From assembly GCF_003627955.1 (NCBI RefSeq), contig NZ_RBWS01000014.1, positions 1-64,000 of the forward strand: DNA of 64,000 bases, written 5' to 3'. The first letter of the stretch is position 1; every line of letters starts with the position of its first letter. The stretch is from Sphingobacterium puteale (GTDB lineage Bacteria; Bacteroidota; Bacteroidia; Sphingobacteriales; Sphingobacteriaceae). The position numbers and the translations under genes were made by a program. The notes beneath the pieces were generated by a model. It was not told the DNA's origin. It saw only the letters and a program-made list of their open reading frames with translations, and searched no databases. Below are positions 15,795 through 25,510 of the stretch, piece after piece.

Positions 15795-16262
15795 ATGAAA
15801 ACTAATTGTGTCCTAAAAATTAAGAGAATTATGAACGCTATCATATCGGAGAAGGATTTTTTTAAAGTTGGTTTAAATCCCGAAAGCAGCAGAGCTGCCT
15901 TAAAAGATTCTTCACAAAAACATGCAGGTAATATTGTAGAATCCATTATTAGAAAGCAAGGTCATAATATAAGTAAGCTGGCCAAATATATGAAGATTAG
16001 CAGGTGTACGTTATACAAATGGTTTGAGCATGATACCTTACCTTTTGATGTATTAGTTAGAATTGGCTCTTATACTAATTATGATTTTTCTTCTGATTTT
16101 CCCGAAGTTTTTCGCTCAAGTTCAGACGCTAAAATAGAACAGCATCCTTTACAAAACCCATCCAAAGAAAATGAGAAGATTGACTATTGGATAAGAAAAT
16201 ATATCCTTCTGTTAGAAAAATATAACGAGTTTCTAATAAATCAATCTCAACACCCTAAATAA
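15795..16262 (+). CDS. Small HTH DNA-binding protein at the left border of the polysaccharide locus
   Basis: The product has 155 residues; ATG 15831 is an alternative start. The HTH core is ISKLAKYMKISRCTLYKWFE (about 55-75), Xre/Fis-like in pattern, followed by a variable linker and the helix DYWIRKYILLLEKYNEFL. The protein at 45875-46276, immediately after the last polysaccharide gene, has the same plan: ISELSRKLKVSRRTIYNWFE and FWMNKYIGLLEKYNDLL. The two are clear paralogues. The C-terminal helix may mediate oligomerisation. A role as locus-specific regulator is inferred from this bracketing position. Confidence 0.65.
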   Translation: MKTNCVLKIKRIMNAIISEKDFFKVGLNPESSRAALKDSSQKHAGNIVESIIRKQGHNISKLAKYMKISRCTLYKWFEHDTLPFDVLVRIGSYTNYDFSSDFPEVFRSSSDAKIEQHPLQNPSKENEKIDYWIRKYILLLEKYNEFLINQSQHPK

Positions 16263-16383
16263 CTTTCTTAATTCGATATCTTCTTAAAAAAAACATCCCT
16301 TTTATCTTTTCCGTTAGCTTATATGTACTAAGGTCACTAAAACTTGGTTATGATCGTGCTTAGGATATAACGCCCGATTTGAA

Positions 16384-16430
16384 CCCGTCTTTATATACCT
16401 CACCATAAAGACTACACAATACCTGACGGG
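16384..16430 (+). promoter_or_regulatory. Nested hairpin in the leader of the polysaccharide operon
   Basis: Inside the 530-base gene-free leader (16263-16791), CCCGTC (16384-16389) can pair with GACGGG (16425-16430), and within it TCTTTAT (16388-16394) with ATAAAGA (16405-16411). The two helices share bases 16388-16389, so they could be alternatives. A pyrimidine-rich tract CTCCTCCCCC follows. The remainder of the leader is AT-rich, with no gene. Such leaders are where UpxY-type antiterminators act in Bacteroides capsules; a role here is a guess. Confidence 0.35.
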
Positions 16431-16791
16431 CTCCTCCCCCATTCTATCTGCTATATGCATTTTTTCTTTTGGTTATCTGTGGTTTAAAACTGTAAAAAAA
16501 TCAAAATGTTTAAACTGGGAAATGCAAATCTCCTGTTTTACAACTTTTCTTAAATTGATATACAACAAAAATTACATTCATCACACATTAAATACAACCA
16601 AGTATTATACATATAGTAATTCACTTTTTTTACAACTCCCGCTAAATCTGTTGAACAAAACCGTAAACTCTTGTAAAACCGGTATACCATTTATACAATT
16701 TAAATACAAAGTAATCTGCCGCATAAATTATTGATTGTTTTATATATACCTTAGTTATCAAGAAGTTTTGCACATTTTAAGATATAAAATC

Positions 16792-17550
16792 ATGAAAACA
16801 AAACACCTGTTAATTATTATATATATACTCACTTTTAGCTCATGTGCGCAAAAAAGAGAGTTGGCTTATTTCAGCAATTTAGCTCAGCAAACCGCCGAGA
16901 AAACGATACGAGACGAATCAATAAAAATACAACAAAACGATCTTTTGAGGATAAATATAAATAGTCTTAACCCGGAATCAAACACACTATTTACGGTTAA
17001 CCGCCAAAATGCAGCGGGAGCTACTTATGAAGGACCGGCAGGTTATAGAGTAGCTAAAGACGGAACGATTACTCTCCCCGTAATAGGCAATATTATAGTG
17101 GAAGGTTTGACTATTACACAAACCCAGGATGCATTAATAGAAAAACTAGCTAAATATGTCAAAGAACCAATGGTTGAAGTACAACTTTTAAATTTTAAGA
17201 TTACCGTAATCGGAGAAGTAAATAAACCCTCGAGCTTTACCATACCTAGCGATCATATTAATTTATTAGAGGCGCTTGGTATGGCAGGTGATATGACGGT
17301 TTATGGTAAACGAGAAAAAGTATTAGTCATTAGAGAGCAAAATGGGAAAAGAATAATGAAAAGGTTGAATTTAAACCAAGAAGATGTGCTTAATGATCGC
17401 TTTTTTAATCTGATGCAAAACGATATAGTTTATGTGGAGCCGGATAAATCTAAAGCTATAGAATATAGCCCTAGCACGAGAATTATGCCTATTGTTATTG
17501 CCTCTATATCGGCAGTTGCCGTCCTGATTTCAGCCATTTTAAGAAATTAA
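16792..17550 (+). CDS. Polysaccharide export lipoprotein, Wza/OPX family
   Basis: The real start is ATG 16792 (252 residues, MKTKHLLIIIYIL), because it gives a lipoprotein signal with lipobox SSC (Cys16) directly before AQKRELAYF. The poly_export domain follows (about 40-120: IQQNDLLRININSLNP, GYRVAKDGTITLPVIGNIIVEGLTI), then one SLBB-type domain (about 130-205: FKITVIGEVNKPSSFTIP). A C-terminal membrane helix (PIVIASISAVAVLISAIL) is typical of Bacteroidota OPX proteins. It forms the outer-membrane/periplasmic channel with the Wzc-like protein encoded 19 bases downstream. Confidence 0.9.
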   Translation: MKTKHLLIIIYILTFSSCAQKRELAYFSNLAQQTAEKTIRDESIKIQQNDLLRININSLNPESNTLFTVNRQNAAGATYEGPAGYRVAKDGTITLPVIGNIIVEGLTITQTQDALIEKLAKYVKEPMVEVQLLNFKITVIGEVNKPSSFTIPSDHINLLEALGMAGDMTVYGKREKVLVIREQNGKRIMKRLNLNQEDVLNDRFFNLMQNDIVYVEPDKSKAIEYSPSTRIMPIVIASISAVAVLISAILRN

Positions 17551-17569
17551 TTACTTAAGGAATAAGATC

Positions 17570-19858
17570 ATGTTTGCAGAAAAGAACTTAAACGGCCCTA
17601 AAGATGTTGCAGAAGCTTTGAAAAGTTTTACCAAAAACTGGCCCTATTTTTTAATTAGCATTACGACAGCAATAGCTTTCGTTTATGGCTTCTTGTTCAT
17701 AACACCTCCTGTTTATAAAATTAGTAGCACATTGTTAGTACAAGACGATAAAGAGGGCGCTTCTATGTCTAACGGCACTGCTTTTAGCGATTTGAACATG
17801 TTCCAAACCACTAAAACAGTTGAAAATGAAACTGAAATTTTCAGATCAAGAGATTTGATATCTAAAGTTTTAAAAGATTTGAATCTTGAGACATCATACT
17901 TTCAGAAAGTAGGTTTTAAAACAAAAGAGTTATACGGTAATACATTACCTATTAAAGTAGAAGTACAGGAATTGAAAAAAGGAGCTTATTCTAGAGCTAT
18001 AGAAATTGCATCTATTAACAACAACCAATTTCGTTTAACAGTTAGTAATATTAATATGATTGCAAACTATGATCAACCTATCAAAAATAAAAACTATACA
18101 ATACAAATAAAGAAAGGGCCTGCTTTTAAACCTGAATATGGAAAAATAAATATTCAATTTCAAGATCTGTATAAACTGACAGAGTCATATAGCTTAGCTA
18201 GGTTGAATATAGTTCCTGTAGCTAAAGATGCTAATACTATTACAATTAGTTTGAACGATAATATTCCGCAACGGGGATTAGATATTTTAACAAATCTCAT
18301 TGAAAACTATAATATTAATAATGTAAACAATAAAAATATTATCGCTCAAAATACAATTAAGTTTATAGATAACAGATTAAAATATTTAGTAAATGACCTC
18401 GCTGGAGCGGAACAAGATGTAGAGAACTTCAAACAACAAAATCAAGTGACCGATTTCGGTATAGATGCACAATTAAATGCAACAAGATCGGTTGAATACA
18501 ATCAATTGTTAGCGGAATCAGTTGTAAAGCTCGGCCTAGTAAAATCTATCGAAGATTATTTTCAAAGCAATCAGGCACAAGGCAGTTTAGCGCCAAGCGC
18601 CATGGGAATAGAAGATCCTATACTAAATGTAATGATTGGAAAGTTTAATGATTTACAGTTAGAAAGAAACAGAATGCTTCGTACAGCTAATGCTGAAAAT
18701 CCTCTTGTTTTAAATTTGAATGAGCAATTATCAAGTTTAAAAAGCAACATTCTGGAAAACTTAAAGTCAATTAAAAGTGGGTTTAATATTCAGAACAAAA
18801 ATTTACAAAAAAATTATTCACAATTCTATAGTAAAAGTAAATCTGTCCCTACAATAGAAAGAGGACTTTTAGAAAGAAGTAGAGACCAAAGTGTGAAAAC
18901 TGGATTATACCATTACTTGTTGCAAAAACGTGAAGAAACAGCATTATCATTGTCTACAACTGTACCTACATCACAAGTTATAGATAGACCAGCTTATAAT
19001 ACAGCACCTATTGCTCCAAAAGCACAAATGCTTTATTTATGTGGTTTAGTCTTCGGATGCTTAATACCTGCAGGGTTTATTTATGTTAGGGGATTTTTTA
19101 ACAATAAAGTGAGGGATGCCAGAACAATTGAGCTTACAGGTGCAAAATTGCTAGGTGAACTTTCCCACAATCTAGATAAAGGTACCAATGTTTTTCAAAC
19201 AGACCATCGCTCCACTATTTCCGAGCTATTTAGGTACATACGCATGAATTTAAGCTTTATGACAAATCAACGCCATAAAATGATATTGGTTACATCCAGT
19301 ATGAAAGGGGAAGGAAAGACATTTTTTAGCATCAATTTGGCGACTACATTAGGAATGCTTAATAAAAAAGTAGTTATTGTAGAACTTGATTTAAGGAGCC
19401 CCGTACTATTAAAAAAGTTAAAATTATCATCAACGCTAGGAGTTACAGATTATCTTGATGATGAGTGTATTTCTGTAGATGATATTATCCAACCCAGTCT
19501 ATTATCAGATAATGTCAGTGTAATTGGCTGTTCAGAAATTCTAAAAAACCCAGCAGAAATGATAATGAGCTCCAGAGTTGGTGAACTCCTAAGTGAATTA
19601 AGAAAACGCTTTGACTATATAATTGTAGATACATCCCCTGTTGGACAAGTAGCTGATGCTTTCAGTTTAGCGCCTTATGTAGATGTAAGCATTTACCTGG
19701 TAAGATATAATTACACGAATAACTATCAATTAGGTATCCTGAAAGATATTAACGACGAAAATAAGCTTAAAAATCTAATGGTAGTATTTAACGACGCTAA
19801 AAGAGAAAAGAACCAAAAGTATGGTTATGGGGGCTACGGATATGCCATGCCTAACTAA
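17570..19858 (+). CDS. Wzc-like chain-length regulator and BY-kinase
   Basis: The 762 residues comprise an N-terminal Wzz domain with membrane helices at about 25-45 and 485-505 and a long periplasmic coiled region between them. The cytoplasmic tyrosine kinase follows: Walker A SMKGEGKT (577-584), Walker A' IVELDLR (Glu605, Asp607; the first acidic position is usually Asp) and Walker B IIVDTSP (about 687). The C-terminus is a tyrosine/glycine cluster, KYGYGGYGYAMPN, the usual autophosphorylation tail. It controls polymerisation and export together with the Wza-like lipoprotein. Confidence 0.92.
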   Translation: MFAEKNLNGPKDVAEALKSFTKNWPYFLISITTAIAFVYGFLFITPPVYKISSTLLVQDDKEGASMSNGTAFSDLNMFQTTKTVENETEIFRSRDLISKVLKDLNLETSYFQKVGFKTKELYGNTLPIKVEVQELKKGAYSRAIEIASINNNQFRLTVSNINMIANYDQPIKNKNYTIQIKKGPAFKPEYGKINIQFQDLYKLTESYSLARLNIVPVAKDANTITISLNDNIPQRGLDILTNLIENYNINNVNNKNIIAQNTIKFIDNRLKYLVNDLAGAEQDVENFKQQNQVTDFGIDAQLNATRSVEYNQLLAESVVKLGLVKSIEDYFQSNQAQGSLAPSAMGIEDPILNVMIGKFNDLQLERNRMLRTANAENPLVLNLNEQLSSLKSNILENLKSIKSGFNIQNKNLQKNYSQFYSKSKSVPTIERGLLERSRDQSVKTGLYHYLLQKREETALSLSTTVPTSQVIDRPAYNTAPIAPKAQMLYLCGLVFGCLIPAGFIYVRGFFNNKVRDARTIELTGAKLLGELSHNLDKGTNVFQTDHRSTISELFRYIRMNLSFMTNQRHKMILVTSSMKGEGKTFFSINLATTLGMLNKKVVIVELDLRSPVLLKKLKLSSTLGVTDYLDDECISVDDIIQPSLLSDNVSVIGCSEILKNPAEMIMSSRVGELLSELRKRFDYIIVDTSPVGQVADAFSLAPYVDVSIYLVRYNYTNNYQLGILKDINDENKLKNLMVVFNDAKREKNQKYGYGGYGYAMPN

Positions 19859-20152
19859 TACACTTCTTAAAAGAAGAAAATAGATCTATTGCAATATTAA
19901 AACAATAGCCATTATATAAATAAACTTACGCTGCACCTCACTAGAAATAAATGATCCGCAAATAATAATTTTAGCCGATTCCAATTTACCCTTTGTCTAA
20001 TTACTTTACAAAAACACATCCTCATCACTGTAAGTGATATGGCGAAGCCCTGCACCCCAAAGTAGCAAACCAGGAATTACATATTGTCCGGAAAATTCTA
20101 TTGGGTCTAATAAAACAACACATTTTTTTACTTCCTCTTAACGAATCTAACA
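19859..20152. other. 294-base gap between the Wzc-like and antiterminator genes
   Basis: There is no ORF. It contains CTTCTT/AAGAAG directly after the kinase gene (19863-19876), a weak stem CTATTG/CAATAG (19886-19908) and the tight hairpin ATCACT-GTA-AGTGAT (20024-20038). The second half is less AT-rich than the first and could be a leader for the antiterminator gene. Confidence 0.4.
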
Positions 20153-20707
20153 ATGGAAATGGGATTAAATTACAAAAGAAAACTAAAAAAAAACTGGCTG
20201 GTTATTTATGTACGTCCTCGTTGGGAAAAAAAGGTTGATAGGCTATTGCAAGAACAAGGGGTTGAGACTTTCTGTCCCTTAAGAACTACCGAAAACCAAT
20301 GGGCGGATAGAAAAAAGAAGGTTAGTGTACCACTTTTTACCGGTTATGTTTTTGTTAAAATAGATGATAGAGAGCTTACAAAGGTTAGATATACGCTTGG
20401 CGTAATTAACTACATCTATTTTATGGGGAAACCAGCTGTGATAAAGGAGTCAGAAATTGAACAACTTAAGGAACTGGTGAAGACATATAATAACCTTGAA
20501 ATAATTAACCTAAATGATCTTTCGCCTGGTGATAGAGTAAGAATTAGAAGTGGCTTATTCTATAATCACGAAGGTAAAATAATCAAAGTACAAGGAAAAA
20601 CAGTCCTAATGTCGCTTGACCATATAGAATGTGCATTGGTAACCTGTATTGAGATTAATCATCTTGTAAAAGCTTCACCTTTAAACACAACATTATGCAC
20701 AAGATAG
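20153..20707 (+). CDS. UpxY/LoaP-type NusG-like transcription antiterminator
   Basis: The product has 184 residues. The NusG N-terminal domain starts at about residue 14 (WLVIYVRPRWEKKVDRLLQE) with the conserved FTGYVFVKIDDREL; a KOW segment lies at 122-145 (LSPGDRVRIRSGLFYNHEGKI). Specialised NusG paralogues of this size sit in capsule loci and let RNA polymerase read long operons. Here it is the third polysaccharide gene instead of the first. Its end overlaps the dehydrogenase start by 13 bases, so the two are translationally coupled. Confidence 0.88.
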   Translation: MEMGLNYKRKLKKNWLVIYVRPRWEKKVDRLLQEQGVETFCPLRTTENQWADRKKKVSVPLFTGYVFVKIDDRELTKVRYTLGVINYIYFMGKPAVIKESEIEQLKELVKTYNNLEIINLNDLSPGDRVRIRSGLFYNHEGKIIKVQGKTVLMSLDHIECALVTCIEINHLVKASPLNTTLCTR

Positions 20708-21990
20708 AACCCACAAGAATAGCCGTAATTGGCCTTGGGTATGTTGGACTTCCACTAGCAGTAGAGTTTGCCAAAAAGCATAAAGTCATTGGTTTTGACA
20801 TTCTTCAACGAAGGGTGGATGATCTTAACGAAGGCAAAGATTGTACTTTAGAGGTAAGTGAAGAAGAACTCAAAAAAGTGCTAACTTTTTACTGTACAGT
20901 TCAAAATGGACTGTATTGCACGAGCGAAAAAGACAAATTAAATTCTTGTAAAGTTTTTATCGTCACCGTTCCGACACCTGTTGATAAAAATAATAGACCA
21001 GATTTAACGCCATTAATAAAGGCTAGCACTCTAGTAGCAAGTGTATTAAAAAAAGGAGATATTGTTGTTTATGAATCGACTGTATATCCTGGTGTGACAG
21101 AAGATGAGTGTGTTCCTATTTTAGCAGAAAAATCAGGACTAGTTTATAACGAAGATTTTTTCGTAGGATATTCGCCAGAACGGATCAACCCTGGTGATAA
21201 GGAACATACAGTTGCCAATATATTAAAAATAACTTCGGGCTCTACACCTGAAACGGCCACTAAAATTGACAATCTTTATAGATCTGTAATTGGGGCAGGC
21301 ACCCACAAAGCTTCATCAATAAAAGTCGCAGAAGCAGCAAAGATTATAGAAAATGCACAAAGAGACATCAATATTGCCTTTGTTAATGAATTAGCGATGA
21401 TTTTTAACAGGCTGGGTATAGATACCACTGAAGTGCTTACTGCTGCAGGTACAAAGTGGAATTTTCTGAATTTCAGACCAGGTCTGGTAGGTGGGCATTG
21501 TATAGGTGTTGATCCGTATTACCTTGCACAGAAAGCACAAGAAGTTGGTTATCATCCTGAAATTATTTTGGCTGGGCGTCGCGTAAACGATGGAATGGGA
21601 GCTTATGTAGCAGATCAGCTTATTAAACAAATGATCTATAACGGCACGCATATCATAGATGCAGAAGTGTTGGTGTTAGGATTTACTTTTAAAGAAAATT
21701 GCCCCGATGTAAGGAATACAAAGGTAATCGACATAGTTAGGAGGTTAGAAGAATATAAAGTAAAGGTCTGCATTCACGATCCTTGGGCCAATTCAGATCA
21801 AGTTAAACAAGAGTATGGCGTGATTTGTCAGAACGGGGAATCGAAAAAGAGACAATACGATGCAATTTTAATAGCCGTTGCTCATCAGGAATTTAAACAC
21901 CTCGACCTTACAAAGCTCTGCAAAGAAAATGCAGTCGTTTACGACATCAAATCAGTCTTGCCAAATACCATGGTAAGTGCACGCTTATAA
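20695..21990 (+). CDS. UDP-N-acetylhexosamine 6-dehydrogenase (WbpO/TviB type)
   Basis: The 431 residues follow the UDP-Glc/Man-HexNAc dehydrogenase plan: NAD-binding VIGLGYVGLPLA (10-21), TVPTPVDKNNRPDL, YESTVYPGVTEDECVPILAE, the SPERINPGD motif, a central helix with KVAEAAKIIENAQRDINIA, and catalytic Cys269 in VGGHCIGVDPYYLA. The C-terminal domain has GFTFKENCPDVRNTKV. The close match to the Vi-antigen/WbpO pattern favours a UDP-GlcNAc/GalNAc 6-dehydrogenase giving a HexNAcA sugar; UDP-ManNAc cannot be excluded. An asparagine-synthase-like gene downstream may amidate this uronate. Confidence 0.87.
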   Translation: MHKIEPTRIAVIGLGYVGLPLAVEFAKKHKVIGFDILQRRVDDLNEGKDCTLEVSEEELKKVLTFYCTVQNGLYCTSEKDKLNSCKVFIVTVPTPVDKNNRPDLTPLIKASTLVASVLKKGDIVVYESTVYPGVTEDECVPILAEKSGLVYNEDFFVGYSPERINPGDKEHTVANILKITSGSTPETATKIDNLYRSVIGAGTHKASSIKVAEAAKIIENAQRDINIAFVNELAMIFNRLGIDTTEVLTAAGTKWNFLNFRPGLVGGHCIGVDPYYLAQKAQEVGYHPEIILAGRRVNDGMGAYVADQLIKQMIYNGTHIIDAEVLVLGFTFKENCPDVRNTKVIDIVRRLEEYKVKVCIHDPWANSDQVKQEYGVICQNGESKKRQYDAILIAVAHQEFKHLDLTKLCKENAVVYDIKSVLPNTMVSARL

Positions 21991-21993
21991 CAA

Positions 21994-23436
21994 ATGACTT
22001 TAAAGGAAAAGACCATCTCTGGCCTAATATGGTCAGTAGGTCAGCAATTTGGTTCTAAACTAATTAGTTTTTTTATAACCATAGTGCTTGCCCGCATTTT
22101 AACCCCGGCAGAATTTGGGTTAATAGCTATGTTATCAGTATTTATATCCATCGGAAATACATTACTAGACAGTGGCCTTACTTCTTCGCTTATACGAACG
22201 GCCGATGCAGATCAAAAAGATTTTTCTACCGTTTTTTATTTTAATTTGATAGGGAGCACAATACTTTATTTTATATTATTTTCTTGCGCCCCTCTTATTT
22301 CATCGTTTTACCATCAGCAAGTCCTTACAACTATCATTCGTGTTTATAGTCTGATATTTATTTTAAATGCTTTCTTTGGTGTGCAAAACACCTGTCTTGT
22401 AAAAGAGATGAGGTTTAAAACACAAACAAACATACAAATCCCTTCATCTTTAGCAGGGGGAATTTTAGGAATTATTTTGGCTAAAATCGGATATGGCGTT
22501 TGGAGTCTGGTATGGATGAGTTTATTTACTACATTTTTATCTACCATACTTCATTGGATATATTCAGACTGGCGTCCTGCTTTGATATTTGATAAAACAA
22601 GTTTTAACCGTCATTTTGATTTTGGTTATAAAATGACCCTATCGGGAATACTTGACACCCTTTACCAGAATATATATACACTGATTATAGGTAAATTTTA
22701 CTCTGCTACTCAACTAGGATATTATTCCCGGGCCGATTCTATCAGTCAGCTACCGACAGCAAATATTTCAGCAGCTGTCAATAAAGTTACATATCCGATG
22801 TTTTCAGAAATATCCCATAATAATGTGCAATTGAAAAGGGTAAACAAAAAAGTGATGCAGCAGGTTATTTTTTGGAATGCTCCCATATTGATTTTTATGA
22901 GTGTAGCAGCTCAGCCTCTTTTTAGTTTTTTATTAACCGATAAATGGTTGCCAGCAGTACCTTATTTTCAAATACTTTGCATTGCAGGTGTAATGCAACC
23001 CCTTCATGCGTATAATTTAAATATTTTAAAGGTAAAAGGCCGGAGCGATTTGTTTTTAAAACTGGAGGTTATAAAAAAAGCACTAAGTGTAATAGGCATT
23101 TTGAGTGTAATACCATTTGGTATTTATGGTCTGTTATATTTTCAATTATCCTTTAATTTTATTGGATTTTACATCAACACAATCTATAGCGGAAAGATGA
23201 TTAACTATCCGGTCAAAGAACAGATATTCGACATTTTACCCACCATAATCTTAGCTGTCTTTATTGGTATTTCAACTTATCTTCTTGATTCTTTCTTAGT
23301 GGATTCTTTTAATATTAACAATTTGACACGGATTATCATAAGTGCTCTGTTTTACGCTCTTACTTATTTAAGTATCAGCAATCTTATAAACCTTACAGCA
23401 ATAATAGATTTTAAACAATTAATACTAAAAAGATGA
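21994..23436 (+). CDS. Wzx-type lipid-linked oligosaccharide flippase
   Basis: The 480 residues contain about 12-14 membrane helices and the family start LKEKTISGLIWSVGQQFGSKLISF, with ILTPAEFGLIAMLSVFISI in helix 2. The mid-protein signature ATQLGYYSRADSISQLP is typical of MOP-superfamily polysaccharide transporters. It starts 3 bases after the dehydrogenase stop and overlaps the next gene by 4 bases (ATGA). Confidence 0.9.
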   Translation: MTLKEKTISGLIWSVGQQFGSKLISFFITIVLARILTPAEFGLIAMLSVFISIGNTLLDSGLTSSLIRTADADQKDFSTVFYFNLIGSTILYFILFSCAPLISSFYHQQVLTTIIRVYSLIFILNAFFGVQNTCLVKEMRFKTQTNIQIPSSLAGGILGIILAKIGYGVWSLVWMSLFTTFLSTILHWIYSDWRPALIFDKTSFNRHFDFGYKMTLSGILDTLYQNIYTLIIGKFYSATQLGYYSRADSISQLPTANISAAVNKVTYPMFSEISHNNVQLKRVNKKVMQQVIFWNAPILIFMSVAAQPLFSFLLTDKWLPAVPYFQILCIAGVMQPLHAYNLNILKVKGRSDLFLKLEVIKKALSVIGILSVIPFGIYGLLYFQLSFNFIGFYINTIYSGKMINYPVKEQIFDILPTIILAVFIGISTYLLDSFLVDSFNINNLTRIIISALFYALTYLSISNLINLTAIIDFKQLILKR

Positions 23437-24599
23437 TACCAGTAACTAAGCCATTTCTTCCTAAAATAGAGGAATTTGAAAACTATGTAAAAAGCATTTG
23501 GGACCGCCAATGGTTAACCAACAATGGTCCTCTAGTTAATGATTTGGAACTTAAACTCAAGCAGTACCTAAATGTGGATTATTTATTATATGTATCCAAT
23601 GGTACTATTGCTCTCCAGATGGCTATCAGAGCATTGGAATTGAAGGGAGAAATTATTACAACCCCATTCTCTTTTGTTGCTACAACGAATAGTATTGTAT
23701 GGCAGGGCTGCAAACCAGTATATGTGGATATCGATCCGGATACGTTCAATATTGATCCAGGTAAAATCGAAGCAGCAATTACCCCTAGAACTTCCGCGAT
23801 TTTGGCAACCCATGTGTATGGCAACCCATGTAATATTGATGCAATACAAAACATTGCTGATAAATATGGTTTAAAGGTGATATATGATGCAGCCCATTGT
23901 TTCGGAACAAAATATAAGAACAGGTCAGTCTTTGCGTATGGAGATATTAGTATCACAAGCTTTCACGCAACTAAATTGTTTCATACCATAGAAGGAGGAG
24001 CTGTTTTCACTAAAAAACCAGAGTTGTTAGAGAAAATGGCATTTATACGTAATTTCGGATATAGCGGGCCGGACACCATTGCGCTGGTAGGCATTAATGC
24101 GAAAAACTCAGAATTTCATGCAGCTATGGGGTTGTGTAACCTGGGACATATTGATGCCATTCTGGAAAAGAGAAGATCTTTGTCTCTGCATTACCGAGAG
24201 AACCTGAAAAAGTTAAAAGTTAAATTTCAGTCCATTGATTCTGCTCCCGATTACAATTACGCCTACTGTCCGATTCTGTTTGATTCAGAAGAACTGATGC
24301 ATGATTGTATTGTCAAACTTGAATTGGCAGGTGTATATTGCAGAAGGTATTTTTTTCCTTCTTTGGCTACATTACCGTTTGTAAGCCGTAAAAGAATGCC
24401 TGTATGCGATTCTGTGGTAAAAAGAATTGTTTGCCTGCCCCTGTATGATACACTCACCATCCCCGATCTGGATATGATTTCACGTATATTATTGAGAGCA
24501 CAGAAATATCCTGTGAAAACCATCAATACACAAAAAGGCTTTGGAGAATTGATTGCCAATCGAATAGAAAAAGTCATAAATGGTCATGAAAAAAAGTAA
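23433..24599 (+). CDS. DegT/DnrJ/EryC1/StrS family sugar aminotransferase
   Basis: The product has 388 residues. It has the PLP fold with TNNGPLVNDLE, the SNGTIALQMAIRAL phosphate-binding helix, VIYDAAHCFG with the PLP-contacting Asp, and Lys181 in TSFHATKLFHTIEGG as the Schiff-base lysine. The FdtB/VioA-like layout (a PVTKPFLP start) suggests a 3- or 4-amino sugar nucleotide product. A matching acetyltransferase may be the GNAT at 42075-42569. The start overlaps the flippase by 4 bases and the end overlaps the next gene by 20. Confidence 0.88.
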   Translation: MIPVTKPFLPKIEEFENYVKSIWDRQWLTNNGPLVNDLELKLKQYLNVDYLLYVSNGTIALQMAIRALELKGEIITTPFSFVATTNSIVWQGCKPVYVDIDPDTFNIDPGKIEAAITPRTSAILATHVYGNPCNIDAIQNIADKYGLKVIYDAAHCFGTKYKNRSVFAYGDISITSFHATKLFHTIEGGAVFTKKPELLEKMAFIRNFGYSGPDTIALVGINAKNSEFHAAMGLCNLGHIDAILEKRRSLSLHYRENLKKLKVKFQSIDSAPDYNYAYCPILFDSEELMHDCIVKLELAGVYCRRYFFPSLATLPFVSRKRMPVCDSVVKRIVCLPLYDTLTIPDLDMISRILLRAQKYPVKTINTQKGFGELIANRIEKVINGHEKK

Positions 24600-25470
24600 A
24601 CCAGCTATGAAAAGTATAGAAACTGAAGTGATGGTTAGCATCTGCTGTGTAACTTACAATCATGAGAAGTATATAGCACAGGCTATTGAGGGCTACTTGA
24701 TGCAGCAAACTTCTTTTAAATTTGAAATTCTTATCGGGGAAGATTGTTCTACCGATAATACCAGAAAAATTGTAGAGGAATATGTGCTAAAACATCCTGA
24801 CAAAATAAAATTAATTACTTCAGAATCTAATGTGGGTGTCCACAAGAACGCGGTAAGACTGAATAAAGAGGTAAAAGGTAAATATTTAACCCAATGCGAT
24901 GGAGATGATTATTGGACAGACCCTTTAAAACTGCAAAAACAAGTTGATTTTTTAGAACAAAATCAAGAGTATATCATGTGTTGTCATTATTCAAAAAGGA
25001 TTAAAGAAAATAATGAAATATATTATATGAATTTAAATCCAAAACCAATAATCTATTCGTTTGAGGATATATTATTCGATAATGATTTTGAAACAGTACT
25101 CAATACAATTCTTTTCAGAAATACGCCCGAAATTAGAGAAATTTACTCAACAGATTGGTTCTTTAAATTTAATGCCCCAGACAGATTTCTTAAACTTTAT
25201 TTAACATTTACTTCCGGAAAGAAAATCTATGTTTTACCCGAAATAATGTGCTGCTATAGAAAACATCCAGGAGGCATCTGGAGCATGTTAAAAGCAAAAA
25301 GTTTAAAACAAAAAACACTTGACGATTTGTACTTGATTATTGAAATTTTCAAATATTCCCGCGTTCAAAAAATCAAGTTGCTTCTCTATTATCTTAAAAA
25401 ATATTTCCTATTTGAAGTTAGAGATCACAGTCTACAAAATGCTTTTAGTACAATAAGAACCATATTGTAA
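24580..25470 (+). CDS. Glycosyltransferase family 2
   Basis: The 296 residues start MVMKKSKPAMKSIE, with an alternative ATG at 24607. The GT-A core begins VSICCVTYNHEKYIAQAIEG, continues IGEDCSTDNTRKIVEE, and carries the DxD-type QCDGDDYWTDP for nucleotide-sugar/metal binding. The C-terminal part, with LPEIMCCYRKHPGGIWSM, is typical of short cytoplasmic GT2 enzymes of capsule loci. Donor and acceptor are unknown. Confidence 0.88.
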   Translation: MVMKKSKPAMKSIETEVMVSICCVTYNHEKYIAQAIEGYLMQQTSFKFEILIGEDCSTDNTRKIVEEYVLKHPDKIKLITSESNVGVHKNAVRLNKEVKGKYLTQCDGDDYWTDPLKLQKQVDFLEQNQEYIMCCHYSKRIKENNEIYYMNLNPKPIIYSFEDILFDNDFETVLNTILFRNTPEIREIYSTDWFFKFNAPDRFLKLYLTFTSGKKIYVLPEIMCCYRKHPGGIWSMLKAKSLKQKTLDDLYLIIEIFKYSRVQKIKLLLYYLKKYFLFEVRDHSLQNAFSTIRTIL

Positions 25471-25510
25471 GCGGTTAGAAAATATAATTATACATTAAAT
25501 AATTTCCGGT

